A stretch of DNA of 64,000 nucleotides, taken from contig NZ_JROO01000031.1 in NCBI RefSeq assembly GCF_000826685.1, positions 79,445 through 143,444 of the forward strand, in the 5' to 3' direction. Under the pieces are notes generated by a model. That model was not told the origin of the DNA. It saw only the letters and a program-made list of their open reading frames with translations, and did not search any database. The translations under genes were made by a program, and so were the position numbers. Origin of the DNA: Streptomonospora alba. GTDB taxonomy: Bacteria > Actinomycetota > Actinomycetes > Streptosporangiales > Streptosporangiaceae. Each line of letters begins with the position of its first letter. Position 1 is the stretch's first letter. This document shows positions 43,244 through 53,171 of this stretch, piece by piece.

Positions 43244-44082
43244 GGCATGTCTCGATTCTGCGCTTGCCATCGGTTCCCGGCTCGGTCCGGGATGTCGCGT
43301 CGTCGTTCGCCGAGCGGGCGTGCCGTCGCCGGGCGGCGGCGGTGGGCGAACGTGTGGCCGCCCAGGCCGGCCGACTCCGCGCACGGCCGCCGCGGCCGTG
43401 TCGCGGAGCCGCCGGAGACCGGCTCGTGCCGCGGTGGACGGCGGTGGTGCGCAGAGTGCGCCGGATGGGGCGGGGTGCGGCGGGCGGCCGGTGCGCGGGG
43501 CCGGCGGCTGCTCGCCGACGTGGGCGGCCCGTCGCCGACACGCATGGCAGGGGCGCCGGCGAAACGCGCCGCCGCCCGGTCGCGTCAGGGGAGGAGTTCT
43601 CCGCCCGCCGCGCGCATGCGGGCCGGCCCATGGGCCTCGGGGGTCCGGTCGGCCGCCTGGGGCGGCGCCGCGTACCCCTCTGCTGTGGCCGCGGGCGGGT
43701 CCCGCGGGCTCTCTTCGGCCTTGAGCATCGCTCTTCGCGTTCATTCGAGGCGGATATACCTGCGCACCCTCAGCATCACCCGAACGAGGGCGCTTCAGCG
43801 TCCGCCTAGCGCGTTCTTAACGAAGACCGGGCGCCCCGGGGCCGCTCCGCTGTCCGATGCGCCGCCGATCGGCTGCCCGCACCCGCTCTGACCGCTTGGT
43901 TCACCATCGCTTAACACATGCGGCCATCTCTTTACGCCGGTGCAACACACGTGGCGGCGCTGGGAAACACACACCCCCGATCGTGGCGGTCGTGGTGATC
44001 TCGCCGGGCCCGACGACGTGCTCGCCGATCCATCCCTCGGACGAACCAGGCAATCCCCCGCCCGATCTGTGGAGGCGACGCA
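43244..44082. other. 839-bp interval between the ABC exporter and amtB
   Basis: Divergent promoter region without a believable gene; open frames on both strands are Arg/Pro/Ala-rich. The right third (43730-43980) is AT-richer, with TATACC at 43755-43760 and short TTAAC/TTCAC elements around 43900-43920 that only weakly resemble GlnR half sites. Most of the left part is GC-rich with no structure I can interpret. Confidence 0.5.
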
Positions 44083-45390
44083 ATGGAAGGCATCGACAGC
44101 GGTACCACCGCGTGGCTGCTGATCTCATCCGCACTCGTGATGCTGATGACCCCGGGTCTGGCCTTCTTCTACGGAGGCATGGCCCGCGCCAAGAGCGTGC
44201 TGAACATGATGCTGATGAGCTTCGCGAGCATCGCACTCGTCAGTGTCCTGTGGGTGCTCGTGGGCTACTCGCTCGCCTACGACTCGGCCGGGCCCTTCGT
44301 CGGCGGCCTGGGCTACCTGGGCGTGACCGGACTCATCAGCGACGTCAGCGGCGGTATCCCCGTTCTGCTGGACGTCGGCTTCCAGATGATGTTCGCGGTC
44401 CTGACCGTGGCCCTGATCAGCGGCGCCATCGCCGACCGTGCGAAGTTCGGCGCCTGGCTGCTGTTCGTACCGGTGTGGTCGGTCCTGGTCTACTCCCCGG
44501 TGGCCTACTGGGTGTGGGGCGACGGCTGGATCAGCGCCCTGGAGATCGGCGGCTACGAGGTCATCGACTTCGCCGGCGGTACCGCGGTCCACATCAACGC
44601 CGGCGCCGCCGCCCTGGCGCTCACCTTCGTGCTGGGCCGCCGCAAGGGCTTCGGATCGGAGTCCATGCGCCCGCACAACCTGCCCTTCGTTCTGCTGGGC
44701 GCGGCGCTGCTGTGGTTCGGCTGGTTCGGCTTCAACGCGGGCTCGGCCTACGCCGCCGACGGCGTCGCCGCCCTGGCCCTGCTCAACACCCAGGTCGCCA
44801 CGGCCGCCGCCACCGGCGCCTGGATGCTGGTCGAGCGCATCCGCTACGGCAAGGCCACCGCTCTGGGCTTCGCCTCGGGCGCCATCGCCGGTCTGGTCGC
44901 CATCACCCCGGCCGCGGCCGACCTGACCCCGCTGGGCGCCGTCGCGCTGGGCCTGATCGCCGGCGCCGTCTGCGCCTACGCGATCAGCTGGAAGTACAAG
45001 TTCAAGTACGACGACGCCCTCGACGTGGTCGGCATCCACATGGTCGGCGGCATCATCGGCTCGCTGCTGATCGGCCTGCTGGCCGCCTCCTCGGCCGGCG
45101 GCTCGGCGGGCCTGCTCTACGGCGGCTCCTTCGGCCTGCTGGCCGTCCAGGCGATCGGCGTCGTGGGCGTCCTGGTCTACTCCTTCGTGGTCACCTTCGT
45201 CATCGCCAAGATCATCGACCTGGTGATGGGCTTCCGGATCCCCGAGCACGTCGAGACCAACGGCCTCGACGCGGAGCTGCACGACGAGACCGCCTACGCC
45301 TTCGACGAGCTGGACGAGCTCGAAGGCGGCGAGCCCTCCTCGCCGACGCCTCCGGGCGGGGAGGTGGCCTCACAGCAGGCGCGGTCCTAA
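44083..45390 (+). CDS. amtB: ammonium transporter
   Basis: 435-aa trimeric ammonium channel with eleven predicted helices. The conserved MTPGLAFFYGGMAR, DFAGGTAVHINAG and GIHMVGGIIGSLLIG segments carry the family pore residues (including the central His pair). The C-terminal tail is long, acidic and Ser/Gln-rich, which differs from the short GlnK-binding tail. ATG at 44083 with TGGAGG upstream. The usual glnK and glnD partners are absent downstream. Confidence 0.95.
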   Translation: MEGIDSGTTAWLLISSALVMLMTPGLAFFYGGMARAKSVLNMMLMSFASIALVSVLWVLVGYSLAYDSAGPFVGGLGYLGVTGLISDVSGGIPVLLDVGFQMMFAVLTVALISGAIADRAKFGAWLLFVPVWSVLVYSPVAYWVWGDGWISALEIGGYEVIDFAGGTAVHINAGAAALALTFVLGRRKGFGSESMRPHNLPFVLLGAALLWFGWFGFNAGSAYAADGVAALALLNTQVATAAATGAWMLVERIRYGKATALGFASGAIAGLVAITPAAADLTPLGAVALGLIAGAVCAYAISWKYKFKYDDALDVVGIHMVGGIIGSLLIGLLAASSAGGSAGLLYGGSFGLLAVQAIGVVGVLVYSFVVTFVIAKIIDLVMGFRIPEHVETNGLDAELHDETAYAFDELDELEGGEPSSPTPPGGEVASQQARS

Positions 45391-45442
45391 GGCCGGCTCA
45401 ACGTAGAGGCGGTGCGGCCGAGCCAGTGCCGTGAGGCGAACG

Positions 45443-45477
45443 CCGGGCCGGCGGGGAGCGGATCCCCGTCGGCCCGG
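45443..45477 (+). terminator. terminator of amtB
   Basis: 14-bp stem (45443-45456 with 45464-45477, one G-T) and 7-nt loop, beginning 53 bp after the amtB stop. It supports amtB being a single-gene transcript. Confidence 0.65.
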
Positions 45478-45822
45478 ACGTGTGCGGAGGGCGTGGGCTG
45501 CCTCACGCGTGCCGCGCCGCCGGAGCCCGCGTCCGAGGCCCCCGACTCCCGCCGCACACGCGGGGACGCGGCCGGGACCGGCCAGCGCCGTGTGCGGCCC
45601 GAGCGGCCGCGCGGCGCGTCGCGGGCCCGGCCGGTTGGGTACGCTTAGCCGCAACCACGAGGGCACCGGACACGCGCCGCGGCCCCCCGCCCGCCTCCCG
45701 CAGCATCGCGTGCCCTCCTGGTAGAACGTGCCCGGAGCCGAATCGGCGGCCCGCGCGTCCCATTCATCCAGCCCAGTTCCGCAGACACCACATGCACCCC
45801 ATGGCAGGGGGCAGGAGGCAAG
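45478..45822. other. interval between amtB terminator and lipoprotein gene
   Basis: 345 bp, GC-rich, no gene. TTGGGTACGCTTAGC near 45634-45648 is the only promoter-like stretch I see. The lipoprotein ribosome site is at the right end. Confidence 0.4.
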
Positions 45823-47052
45823 ATGTCGCCGGCTCATCCCACTACACGCCGATCGCGCGGTTTCCCCACGTTCGCCGCAGCGGCGGCCGCTGTCGTGATC
45901 GGCTCGTCCGGCTGCTCCATCGACCTCAGCGAGTTCCGCCCCGGAGCAGGCGGTGAGGAGCCCTCGCCCTCGCCCACGCCCGTCAAGGCGGCCCCGCTGC
46001 TGCAATCGGCGCTGGACAGCCTGGGCCAACAGCCCGCCGTGGCCGTGCAGGGGCAGGTCTCCGAGGACGCCGACAGCCCGGTCAGCGACGTGTCGCTCAC
46101 CACCACCGACGCCGGCACCGCCAACGGCACCGTGCAGACCAACGAGAATGAAGCCGAGGTCATGCAGGCCGACGGCAAGCTCTTCGCCAACGCACCCGAC
46201 GCGTACTGGCTGGACAAGAACATCACCAACCCCGACGCCGACGACTACGCCGGCAGCTGGGTACGGCTGAACGGCGACCAGTTGGGCGTCGACCCCGCCG
46301 CCATGCTCGCGCCCACCGCGCTGGCCGACATCATCGGGTCGATGGCCCCCGCCGGCGGCAAGGCCGAGCTGGAGAACCTCGACGGCACCACCGCCTACCG
46401 GGTCGACCTGGCGGGCGGCGAGAGCAATCGGGTGTGGATCGGCGAGGAGTCCGGGGAACTGCTGCGCGCCGAGATCGAGGAGCTGACCCCCGAGGGCGCC
46501 GACTCGGGCCCGCGCACCCGGCTGGACTTCACCGTCCCCGAGGGCCCCGACGTGCAGACCCTCTACGACGACGTGCTGACCGTCGCCCAGGACGGGCTGA
46601 AGGGCGCGCCCGATGCGCGGATGGGCGTCAATTGGAGCGAGCAGCTGAGCCTGGACTGCCAGACGGGCGGTGCCTGTGAGGTCTCCGGTACCGCCGAGGA
46701 CACCTCCTCCGGCGACGGCGAAGGCGACGACACCAGCGTCCTCGTGCGCATGGACGCCACGGTGGAGAACGACGAGCTGGGTTCCAAGGAGTGCAACGAC
46801 TCCGCGCGGGTGAAGGCGGGCGGGACCGCGGACCTCTCCTGCGGCGTCAACTTCAGCCTGCAGCCGAGCACCTCGCCGGTGAGCTACGAGATGAGCGGCG
46901 ACGCCCGCCTGTCCACCAGCGCGCTCAGCGGCGACGCCCGCAAGGACCTGATCGCGGCTGTGAAGGAGGAGCGCGACGCGGCCTCGGACGGCTCCTCGCC
47001 GTCGGAGGACGCCTCGGAGTCGCCCGCCGGGGAGGACTCGGCCGGCGACTGA
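45823..47052 (+). CDS. LolA/LppX-like lipoprotein
   Basis: 409 aa. A signal peptide with a variant lipobox (IGSSGC, Cys near residue 31) is followed by a Pro/Ser linker, then a beta-rich domain (about 55-250). Features such as LLQSALDSL, DGKLFANAPDAYWLD and GTTAYRVDLAGG recall LppX/LprG and LolA-type lipid carriers. A second part (about 260-385) repeats beta structure with four Cys (two probable disulphides), and the tail is acidic/Ser-rich. It may carry lipids across the periplasm-like space; this is fold-based inference. GGAGG lies 6 bases before the ATG. It occupies the place where glnK/glnD often stand. Confidence 0.7.
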   Translation: MSPAHPTTRRSRGFPTFAAAAAAVVIGSSGCSIDLSEFRPGAGGEEPSPSPTPVKAAPLLQSALDSLGQQPAVAVQGQVSEDADSPVSDVSLTTTDAGTANGTVQTNENEAEVMQADGKLFANAPDAYWLDKNITNPDADDYAGSWVRLNGDQLGVDPAAMLAPTALADIIGSMAPAGGKAELENLDGTTAYRVDLAGGESNRVWIGEESGELLRAEIEELTPEGADSGPRTRLDFTVPEGPDVQTLYDDVLTVAQDGLKGAPDARMGVNWSEQLSLDCQTGGACEVSGTAEDTSSGDGEGDDTSVLVRMDATVENDELGSKECNDSARVKAGGTADLSCGVNFSLQPSTSPVSYEMSGDARLSTSALSGDARKDLIAAVKEERDAASDGSSPSEDASESPAGEDSAGD

Positions 47053-47152
47053 TGAGCCGCAGGTGCCGAACGCGCTTCCGCCGGGGCGCGTTCGGCGCGT
47101 CCCGGCAGGTAGCCTAGGAAGCCAATCCCGAGACGAAGGACTGGCCAAACTC

Positions 47153-48742
47153 GTGTTCGAGACGCTATCCGACCGGCTGACCTCGGTCTTCACCTCACTG
47201 CGCGGCAAGGGGCGGTTGTCCGAGGAGGACATCGACGCGACCGCGCGGGAGATCCGTCTCGCGCTGTTGGAGGCCGACGTCGCGCTCCCCGTCGTCCGCG
47301 CGTTCATCGCGCGGATCAAGGAGCGCGCCCAGGGCGCCGAGGTCTCCAAGGCGCTGAACCCGGCGCAGCAGGTCATCAAGATCGTCAACGACGAGCTCGT
47401 CGAGATACTCGGTGGCGAGACCCGTGAGCTCCGCTTCGCCAAGAACCCGCCGACGGTCATCATGCTCGCCGGCCTGCAGGGCTCGGGTAAGACCACGCTG
47501 GCGGGCAAGCTCGGGCGGTGGCTGGCGGCCGAGCGCAACACCCCGCTGCTGGTGGCCGCCGACCTCCAGCGTCCCAACGCCGTCACCCAGCTGCAGGTGG
47601 TGGGCGAGCGCGCCGAGGTGCCCGTGTTCGCGCCCGAGCCGGGCAACGGCGTGGGCGACCCCGTCGAGGTCGCGCGGGCCTCGGTCGAGCAGGCCCAGCA
47701 CAACAACCACAACGTGGTCATCATCGACACCGCCGGACGCCTGGGCGTCGACAGCGAGATGATGCAGCAGGCCGCCGACATCCGCGATGCGGTCAGCCCC
47801 GACGAGATCCTGTTCGTCGTCGACGCGATGATCGGCCAGGACGCGGTCAACACCGCCCAGGCGTTCCTCGACGGAGTCGGCTACGACGCGGTGGCGCTGA
47901 CCAAGCTCGACGGCGACGCCCGCGGCGGCGCCGCGCTGTCGATCCGCCACATCACCGGTCGGCCGATCATGTTCGCCTCCACCGGCGAGAAGCTCGACGA
48001 CTTCACCCTGTTCCATCCCGACCGGATGGCCTCGCGCATCCTCGACATGGGTGACGTGCTCACCCTCATCGACAAGGCGCAGAGCACGTTCGAAGAGGAC
48101 GAAGTCGCCAAGATGGCCAGCACGCTGGCCTCCGACGACGACTTCACCCTCGACGACTTCCTGCAGCAGATGGGCATGCTGCGCAAGATGGGGCCCATCA
48201 GCAACCTGCTCGGCATGATGCCGGGCATGTCGCAGATGAAGGACCAGGTCAACAACGTCGACGAGAAGGACCTCGACCGCATCACCGCGATCATCCGGTC
48301 CATGACCCCGGCCGAGCGCGGCAACCCCAAGATGATCAACGGGTCGCGGCGGCTGCGCATCGCCAACGGGTCGGGCACCGAGGTCAGCGACGTCAACGGG
48401 CTGGTCACACGCTTCTTCGAGGCGCAGAAGATGATGCGCCAGATGAAGAACAGCGGCATGCCGGGCATGGGAGGCGCGCCCGGTGCCGGCGGCGCGAGCC
48501 GCAAGAAGGCCAAGGGCCAGGCGAAGAAGGCCAAGAAGGGCAAGCAGCGCAGCGGCAACCCGCTCAAGGCCAAGGAGCAGGAGGCCGAGCGCGAGGCCGA
48601 GCGCGAGCGCCGCCGCGAGGAAGGCGGAGACGAGCAGTCCCCGCAGCTTCCTCCGGGCCTCGGCGGTGGGCAGCAGTTGCCTCCCGGCCTGGGCGGCGGC
48701 AACATGCCCGACCTGTCGAACTTCAAGCTGCCCAAGAAGTAG
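47153..48742 (+). CDS. ffh: signal recognition particle protein Ffh
   Basis: 529-aa SRP54 GTPase. N domain FETLSDRLTSVFTSLRGKG, G domain with GLQGSGKTT, DLQRPNAVTQL, DTAGRLGVD and TKLDGDARGG, and a Met-rich M domain from about 300 (MGMLRKMGPISNLLGMMPG) that binds 4.5S RNA and signal peptides. The C-terminus is an extra basic then Gly-rich tail (Lys repeats, then two PPGLGGG units). GTG at 47153 is the family start. Works with FtsY encoded upstream. Confidence 0.95.
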   Translation: MFETLSDRLTSVFTSLRGKGRLSEEDIDATAREIRLALLEADVALPVVRAFIARIKERAQGAEVSKALNPAQQVIKIVNDELVEILGGETRELRFAKNPPTVIMLAGLQGSGKTTLAGKLGRWLAAERNTPLLVAADLQRPNAVTQLQVVGERAEVPVFAPEPGNGVGDPVEVARASVEQAQHNNHNVVIIDTAGRLGVDSEMMQQAADIRDAVSPDEILFVVDAMIGQDAVNTAQAFLDGVGYDAVALTKLDGDARGGAALSIRHITGRPIMFASTGEKLDDFTLFHPDRMASRILDMGDVLTLIDKAQSTFEEDEVAKMASTLASDDDFTLDDFLQQMGMLRKMGPISNLLGMMPGMSQMKDQVNNVDEKDLDRITAIIRSMTPAERGNPKMINGSRRLRIANGSGTEVSDVNGLVTRFFEAQKMMRQMKNSGMPGMGGAPGAGGASRKKAKGQAKKAKKGKQRSGNPLKAKEQEAEREAERERRREEGGDEQSPQLPPGLGGGQQLPPGLGGGNMPDLSNFKLPKK

Positions 48743-49046
48743 CGGGCGGAGCGGTCCCGGAGCGGTCCGCATCCGCTCCGGGACCCGCCCGGACCCGTCC
48801 TCCGCACGCGGAGGCGGCCGGGCAGGTCGGCGGTGAGGCGGCTCTCATGCCGGCTTGACCCGCCGAACACCTCGGCAACGCGCGTTGCGCACGTCGAGTT
48901 CTGGCACAATAAGTAGTTGACCAACGGTGTGATGGGCCGGCCCTCTAACTAGCCCGGGCACCTAACGTCCCCGCCTGAACACTCGGCCGCAACCCCACGC
49001 GGCACGATGACGGGCAATCGCATCGCAACTGGGAGATACCACACCC
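48743..49046. other. interval between ffh and rpsP
   Basis: Contains the ffh terminator (48753-48785) and, in its second half, a less GC-rich stretch with TTGCGC (48885-48890) and CAATAA (48907-48912, 16-bp spacer), a plausible promoter for the rpsP operon. No RNA gene recognised. Confidence 0.5.
48753..48785 (+). terminator. terminator of ffh
   Basis: Perfect 13-bp stem GGTCCCGGAGCGG (48753-48765) with 48773-48785, loop 7 nt, 10 bp beyond the stop. Confidence 0.7.
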
Positions 49047-49520
49047 GTGGCTGTCAAAATCAAACTCAAGCGTATGGGCAAGATCCGTACGCCGCAGTAC
49101 CGAATCGTCGTCGCCGACGCCCGTACCAAGCGCGATGGCCAGTCCATCGAGGAGATCGGGAAGTACCACCCGAAGGAAGAGCCGAGCTTCATCGAGGTGA
49201 ACTCGGAGCGGGCGCAGCACTGGCTCTCCGTGGGGGCGCAGCCCACCGGCCCGGTCAAGACCATCCTGAAGCTGACCGGTGACTGGCAGCGGTTCAAGGG
49301 GCTGCCGGAGCCGCAGTCGCCTCTCAAGGTGGCAGAGCCCAAGGACAAGGAGGCCGAGGAGGCCGCCTTCCAGGCTGTGCTCAAGGAGATGGTGCTGCCG
49401 GACAACGAGTCCACCAAGGGCGGCGGCAAGTCGAAGAAGTCCTCCGGCTCGGAGAAGAACTCCGGCAAGTCCGAGAAGACCGCCGAAGACACGACCACGG
49501 AGCCTGAGGGCGAGGCCTGA
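49047..49520 (+). CDS. rpsP: 30S ribosomal protein S16
   Basis: 157 aa. [12 protein letters not shown] and [16 protein letters not shown] are the S16 core (first ~90 residues). The rest is an added low-complexity tail rich in Glu, then Lys/Ser ([16 protein letters not shown]) and Thr/Glu, longer than in E. coli but common in actinobacteria. First gene of the rpsP-khpA-rimM-trmD cluster; one base separates it from khpA. Confidence 0.95.
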   Translation: MAVKIKLKRMGKIRTPQYRIVVADARTKRDGQSIEEIGKYHPKEEPSFIEVNSERAQHWLSVGAQPTGPVKTILKLTGDWQRFKGLPEPQSPLKVAEPKDKEAEEAAFQAVLKEMVLPDNESTKGGGKSKKSSGSEKNSGKSEKTAEDTTTEPEGEA

Positions 49521-49521
49521 C

Positions 49522-49764
49522 GTGCTGGAAGAGGCGCTTGAGCACCTGGTCCGGGGCATCGTCGTGAACGCCGACGATGTCCAGGTGAGAGCCCGCAGGC
49601 TCCGCAAGGGCAAGGTGCTCGAAGTCCGGGTCCATCCCGACGACCTCGGGAAGGTCATCGGCCGCAACGGGCGCACCGCCAAGGCGCTGCGCACCGTCGT
49701 CGGCTCGCTGGCGGGCGGGCGCTACGTCCGCGTCGACCTGTTGGACCTGAACGAAGTGCGCTAA
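49522..49764 (+). CDS. khpA: KH-domain RNA-binding protein KhpA
   Basis: 80-aa KH protein. VIGRNGRTAKALRTVVG contains the GxxG loop that binds RNA. It usually pairs with KhpB and affects rRNA, sRNA or cell-size control. GTG at 49522 starts one base after rpsP stop, so translation is coupled. Confidence 0.92.
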   Translation: MLEEALEHLVRGIVVNADDVQVRARRLRKGKVLEVRVHPDDLGKVIGRNGRTAKALRTVVGSLAGGRYVRVDLLDLNEVR

Positions 49765-49904
49765 GCGCCGGTCCCGGCTCCGGCCGCCCCCCGCACCGCG
49801 GACGGTGCGGCCGGAGCCGGGACTTCCGCGCCGTTCTCCAGGAGCGGCGCGGCTCCGTCATGCGCGCGAAGCGCCTTTCGCGCACTCATAACCGCAGGAG
49901 GACG

Positions 49905-50417
49905 ATGCGTCTCGTAGTCGGCCTGATCGGCCGCGCCCACGGGATCCGCGGCGAGGTGGCCGTGGAGGTGCGCACCGACGACCCCGACGCGCGCTTCGCG
50001 CCGGGATCCCTTCTGCACACCGACCCCGAGAGGGTCGGCCCGCTCACCGTGGCCTCGGTGCGCAGGCACGCGGGCCGCCTGCTGGTCCGCTTCAAGAACG
50101 CGGGCGACCGCTCCGCGGCCGAGGGACTGCGCGGCACCACCCTGCTCGTCGACTCCGCCGACGTCCCTCCCATCGGCGACCCCGACGAGTTCCACGACCA
50201 CGAACTCATCGGCCTGCGGGCGGAGACCACCGAGGGCGCCGATGTGGGCACCGTCGCCGACGTCCTGCACAACGCACAGGACGTCCTGGTGATCACCGGT
50301 CCCGACGGATCCGAGGTCCTGGTGCCCTTCGTCCGCGACCTCGTGCCCGAGATCGACACCGGCGCCGGCCGCCTGGTGCTCGACCCGCCGCCCGGCCTGC
50401 TCGAACTGGGCGACTGA
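49905..50417 (+). CDS. rimM: ribosome maturation factor RimM
   Basis: 170-aa factor for 30S assembly that binds S19. RimM domain opening VVGLIGRAHGIRGEVAVEV, then a PRC-barrel (DVGTVADVLHNAQDVLVI...). ATG at 49905 has GCAGGAGG. It precedes trmD in the conserved order. Confidence 0.95.
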   Translation: MRLVVGLIGRAHGIRGEVAVEVRTDDPDARFAPGSLLHTDPERVGPLTVASVRRHAGRLLVRFKNAGDRSAAEGLRGTTLLVDSADVPPIGDPDEFHDHELIGLRAETTEGADVGTVADVLHNAQDVLVITGPDGSEVLVPFVRDLVPEIDTGAGRLVLDPPPGLLELGD

Positions 50418-50518
50418 CCCCCGGGTGCGCCGCCGGCGCGATCGCCGCTCGCATCCGTCCCTGACCGCATCGTCGGCGTCCCTCCGCCGCGCCCGCCGCC
50501 GGGAGCACCCGCACACCC

Positions 50519-51301
50519 ATGCGCATCGACATCATCACCATCTTCCCCGACTACTTCGCGCCGCTGGAGCTGTCGCTCATCGGCAAGGCGCGGGCGGCGG
50601 GCATCCTCGACATCCGGCTGCACGACCTGCGGTCCTGGACCCACGATCGGCACAGCACCGTCGACGACACCCCCTACGGCGGCGGGCCGGGCATGGTCAT
50701 GAAGCCCCAGCCCTGGGGCGAGGCCCTCGACTCGGTCACCGCCGGCGCGGACGCGCCGCCGCGGCTGGTGCTGCCTACCCCCAGCGGGACCCCGTTCACC
50801 CAGGAGCACGCCAAGCGGCTGTCCCGGGAACCGTGGCTGGTCCTCGCCTGCGGGCGCTACGAGGGAGTCGACGCCCGGGTACCCGCCGACGCGGAGCGGC
50901 GCATGCCGGTGGAGGAGGTGAGCATCGGCGACTACGTGCTGGCCGGCGGCGAGTCGGCCACCCTGGTCATCGTCGAGACGGTCTCACGGCTGCTGCCGGG
51001 GGTGCTGGGCAACGCGGAGTCGGCGGTGCAGGACTCGTTCGCGTCAGGGGCCATGGAGAACCTGCTGGAGGGGCCGGTATACACCAAGCCGGCGCAGTGG
51101 CGCGGCCAGGAGGTGCCGCCCGTGCTGCTGTCGGGCGACCACGGCGCGGTGGACCGCTGGCGGCGCCACGAGGCGCTGCGCAAGACCGCCCGCAACCGGC
51201 CCGAGCTGCTGCGGGAGCTGGCCGCGCGGCGCATGGACGAGTTGGAGCGCAGCGATCGCGAGCTGCTGCTTGAGCTGCTGGAGCAGATGCCGGGCGAATA
51301 G
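50519..51301 (+). CDS. trmD: tRNA (guanine-37-N1)-methyltransferase
   Basis: 260-aa SPOUT enzyme that methylates G37 of tRNAs to prevent frameshifting. MRIDIITIFPDYF, DDTPYGGGPGMVMKP, CGRYEGVDARV and SIGDYVLAGGE (trefoil-knot SAM site) are all there. Start ATG at 50519. Confidence 0.96.
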   Translation: MRIDIITIFPDYFAPLELSLIGKARAAGILDIRLHDLRSWTHDRHSTVDDTPYGGGPGMVMKPQPWGEALDSVTAGADAPPRLVLPTPSGTPFTQEHAKRLSREPWLVLACGRYEGVDARVPADAERRMPVEEVSIGDYVLAGGESATLVIVETVSRLLPGVLGNAESAVQDSFASGAMENLLEGPVYTKPAQWRGQEVPPVLLSGDHGAVDRWRRHEALRKTARNRPELLRELAARRMDELERSDRELLLELLEQMPGE

Positions 51302-51587
51302 CCGCCGGAGGGCCCGGGCCTGCGCGGAAGCGGCCCGGGGAAGGAGCGGGCGCCTGTACCCAGGGGCCTCGCGCGGAGGCGGCCGGGCTTGGTTGCAGAG
51401 TGGTTCCCAACCTGTGGCAGACTAGGGGAGTTGCCCCTGCCGTCGCGCGTTGTTCGCATGCCGCCGTTTCACTTCGGGCGGCCGCGCAGACCCGGCAGAG
51501 GCGCACCGTAGGACCCCAGCAGCAGATCCGCCCGCGCGAACCGCACTGTCCGTCGCCGCGGCGCGCAATCGATGAGGAACCGCTGAG

Positions 51588-51932
51588 ATGCACACCGCTA
51601 TTCAGGAAATTGAGAAAGCCCAACTGCGCTCGGACATTCCCGATTTCCGCCCGGGCGACACGCTGAACGTGCACGTGCGCGTTACCGAGGGGAACCGCTC
51701 GCGCGTCCAGGTTTTCAAGGGCGTCGTGATCCGGCGCCAGGGAGCAGCCAACCGCGAGACGTTCACCGTCCGCAAGATCAGCTACGGCGTGGGCGTGGAG
51801 CGCACCTTCCCGGTGCACACGCCCGTGATCGAGAAGCTGGAGATCGTTCAGCGCGGCCGTGTCCGCCGGGCGAAGCTCTACTACCTGCGTCACCTGCGCG
51901 GCAAGAAGGCCCGCATCCCCGAGCGCCGCTGA
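51588..51932 (+). CDS. rplS: 50S ribosomal protein L19
   Basis: 114-aa subunit-interface protein. [20 protein letters not shown] and the C-terminal [19 protein letters not shown] are typical. The 286 bp before it hold no gene; TTGCAG at 51393 and CAGACT at 51418 are a weak promoter candidate, so rplS may be expressed apart from trmD. Confidence 0.96.
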   Translation: MHTAIQEIEKAQLRSDIPDFRPGDTLNVHVRVTEGNRSRVQVFKGVVIRRQGAANRETFTVRKISYGVGVERTFPVHTPVIEKLEIVQRGRVRRAKLYYLRHLRGKKARIPERR

Positions 51933-52194
51933 GCGTCCGATCGTGCGGCACGTCGCATCTCGACTGTGGCTTTTCCGACACGCAGTGCCGCGCTCGGATA
52001 GGCTTCGGTTCCGATGACCAACGAAGAATCGGCCTTCGGTGCGGCGTCTGCGCAGTCGTCCGCGCCGGCGGCACCCGGTCCCGCGGCTCTGGCTCTCCCG
52101 TGCGTCCGCGCGGGGGAGCCAAAGTCATGTCGGGGCGGCGTGCCCGGCGAGGGCCGATGCAGCGGGTGAGGCCGAAGCCGAGAGCGGGGGTTCG

Positions 52195-52980
52195 ATGAAC
52201 GCCAAGGGTGAGAGCACGGACGAGAAGGCGCAGAAGTCGGGGTCGTTCTGGAAGGAACTGCCCCTTCTCATCGCCATCGCGCTCGTCTTGGCCTTCGTCA
52301 TCCGCACCTGGATCGCTCAGCCGTTCTTCATCCCCTCGGGGTCGATGGAGAACACGCTGCTCGTCGGCGACCGGGTGGTCGTCAACAAGCTGGTGTACCA
52401 GGTACGCGAGATCAAGCACGGCGAGGTCGTCGTGTTCAACGGCGAGGGGTCCTGGGACGCCGGGCCGAGCATGGCCGAACCCGACGCGTCGGCCAACCCG
52501 GTGGCCCGCGCGTTCAACTGGGTCGGCCAGCAGTTCGGGCTCGCTCCCAACGGCCGCGACTACATCAAGCGCGTGATCGGTGTGCCCGGCGACACGGTGG
52601 CGTGCTGCGACGCCCAGAACCGGGTCACGGTCAACGGTGAACCCCTGAACGAGCCCTATCTGTTCCCCGGAAGCCTGGAGGACCCGCGGGAGTTCGGGCC
52701 GGTGACGGTGCCCGAGGACCATGTCTGGGTGATGGGCGACCACCGGGGCGCCTCCAACGACTCGCGCACGCACCAGGAAGAGCCGGGCGGGGGCGCGGTG
52801 CCCATGGACCACGTGGTGGGGCGCGCGTCGCTGATCGTGTGGCCCGTCGACCGCTGGAGCACCCTGCCCGCGCCGGAGACCTTCGAACAGATCGAGGGGA
52901 ACGGCTCAGCGAAGCCCGACAGCGAGGACGCCCAGGGTTCCGGGGAACCCGCGGGTGCCGAGGCCACGGGCGGCGCTTGA
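52195..52980 (+). CDS. lepB: signal peptidase I
   Basis: 261-aa membrane serine-lysine peptidase that removes Sec and Tat signal peptides. One membrane segment (23-41), catalytic Ser50 in FIPSGSM, catalytic Lys125 in RDYIKRVIG, and the box E VMGDHRGASNDSR. A hydrophilic Ser/Glu/Ala tail follows residue 230. I take ATG 52195 with GGGGG upstream; a frame from 52014 or 52039 is unlikely. Only one copy occurs here, unlike the four-gene cluster of Streptomyces. Confidence 0.94.
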   Translation: MNAKGESTDEKAQKSGSFWKELPLLIAIALVLAFVIRTWIAQPFFIPSGSMENTLLVGDRVVVNKLVYQVREIKHGEVVVFNGEGSWDAGPSMAEPDASANPVARAFNWVGQQFGLAPNGRDYIKRVIGVPGDTVACCDAQNRVTVNGEPLNEPYLFPGSLEDPREFGPVTVPEDHVWVMGDHRGASNDSRTHQEEPGGGAVPMDHVVGRASLIVWPVDRWSTLPAPETFEQIEGNGSAKPDSEDAQGSGEPAGAEATGGA

Positions 52981-53044
52981 GCCTGCGCGGCGCCGACGGG
53001 GCGTCCGCGCGACCGCCGCGTGTGCGCGGTCCGCTTCCGGACGG

Positions 53045-53073
53045 TTGACACGTGGCGCATCATGGTTTCTGTG
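53045..53073 (+). promoter_or_regulatory. weak promoter candidate before the DUF2469 gene
   Basis: A consensus -35 TTGACA (53045-53050) with 17 bp to TCTGTG (53068-53073), whose -10 quality is poor. It lies about 100 bp upstream of the start. Confidence 0.35.
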
Positions 53074-53171
53074 AGTTGATTGCACAACGCGGGATCCCGT
53101 TCCCGCGAGACCCCATAGGCGAAGGGGGCCGGGCCGCTCAACCGGGACTGCACGACGAAAGCGAGCGCGAA

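Noticed and set aside
43247..43891. Overlapping open frames between the ABC exporter and amtB
   Set aside because: Arg/Pro/Ser-rich in all frames with no start signals; typical of GC-rich non-coding DNA.
43891..43940. Possible GlnR box upstream of amtB
   Set aside because: TTCAC and TTAAC elements are present, but spacing and bases fit the GlnR consensus poorly.
52014..52169. Short frame MTNEESAFG... before lepB
   Set aside because: No ribosome site, no homologue recalled, and it overlaps hairpin-rich leader sequence.
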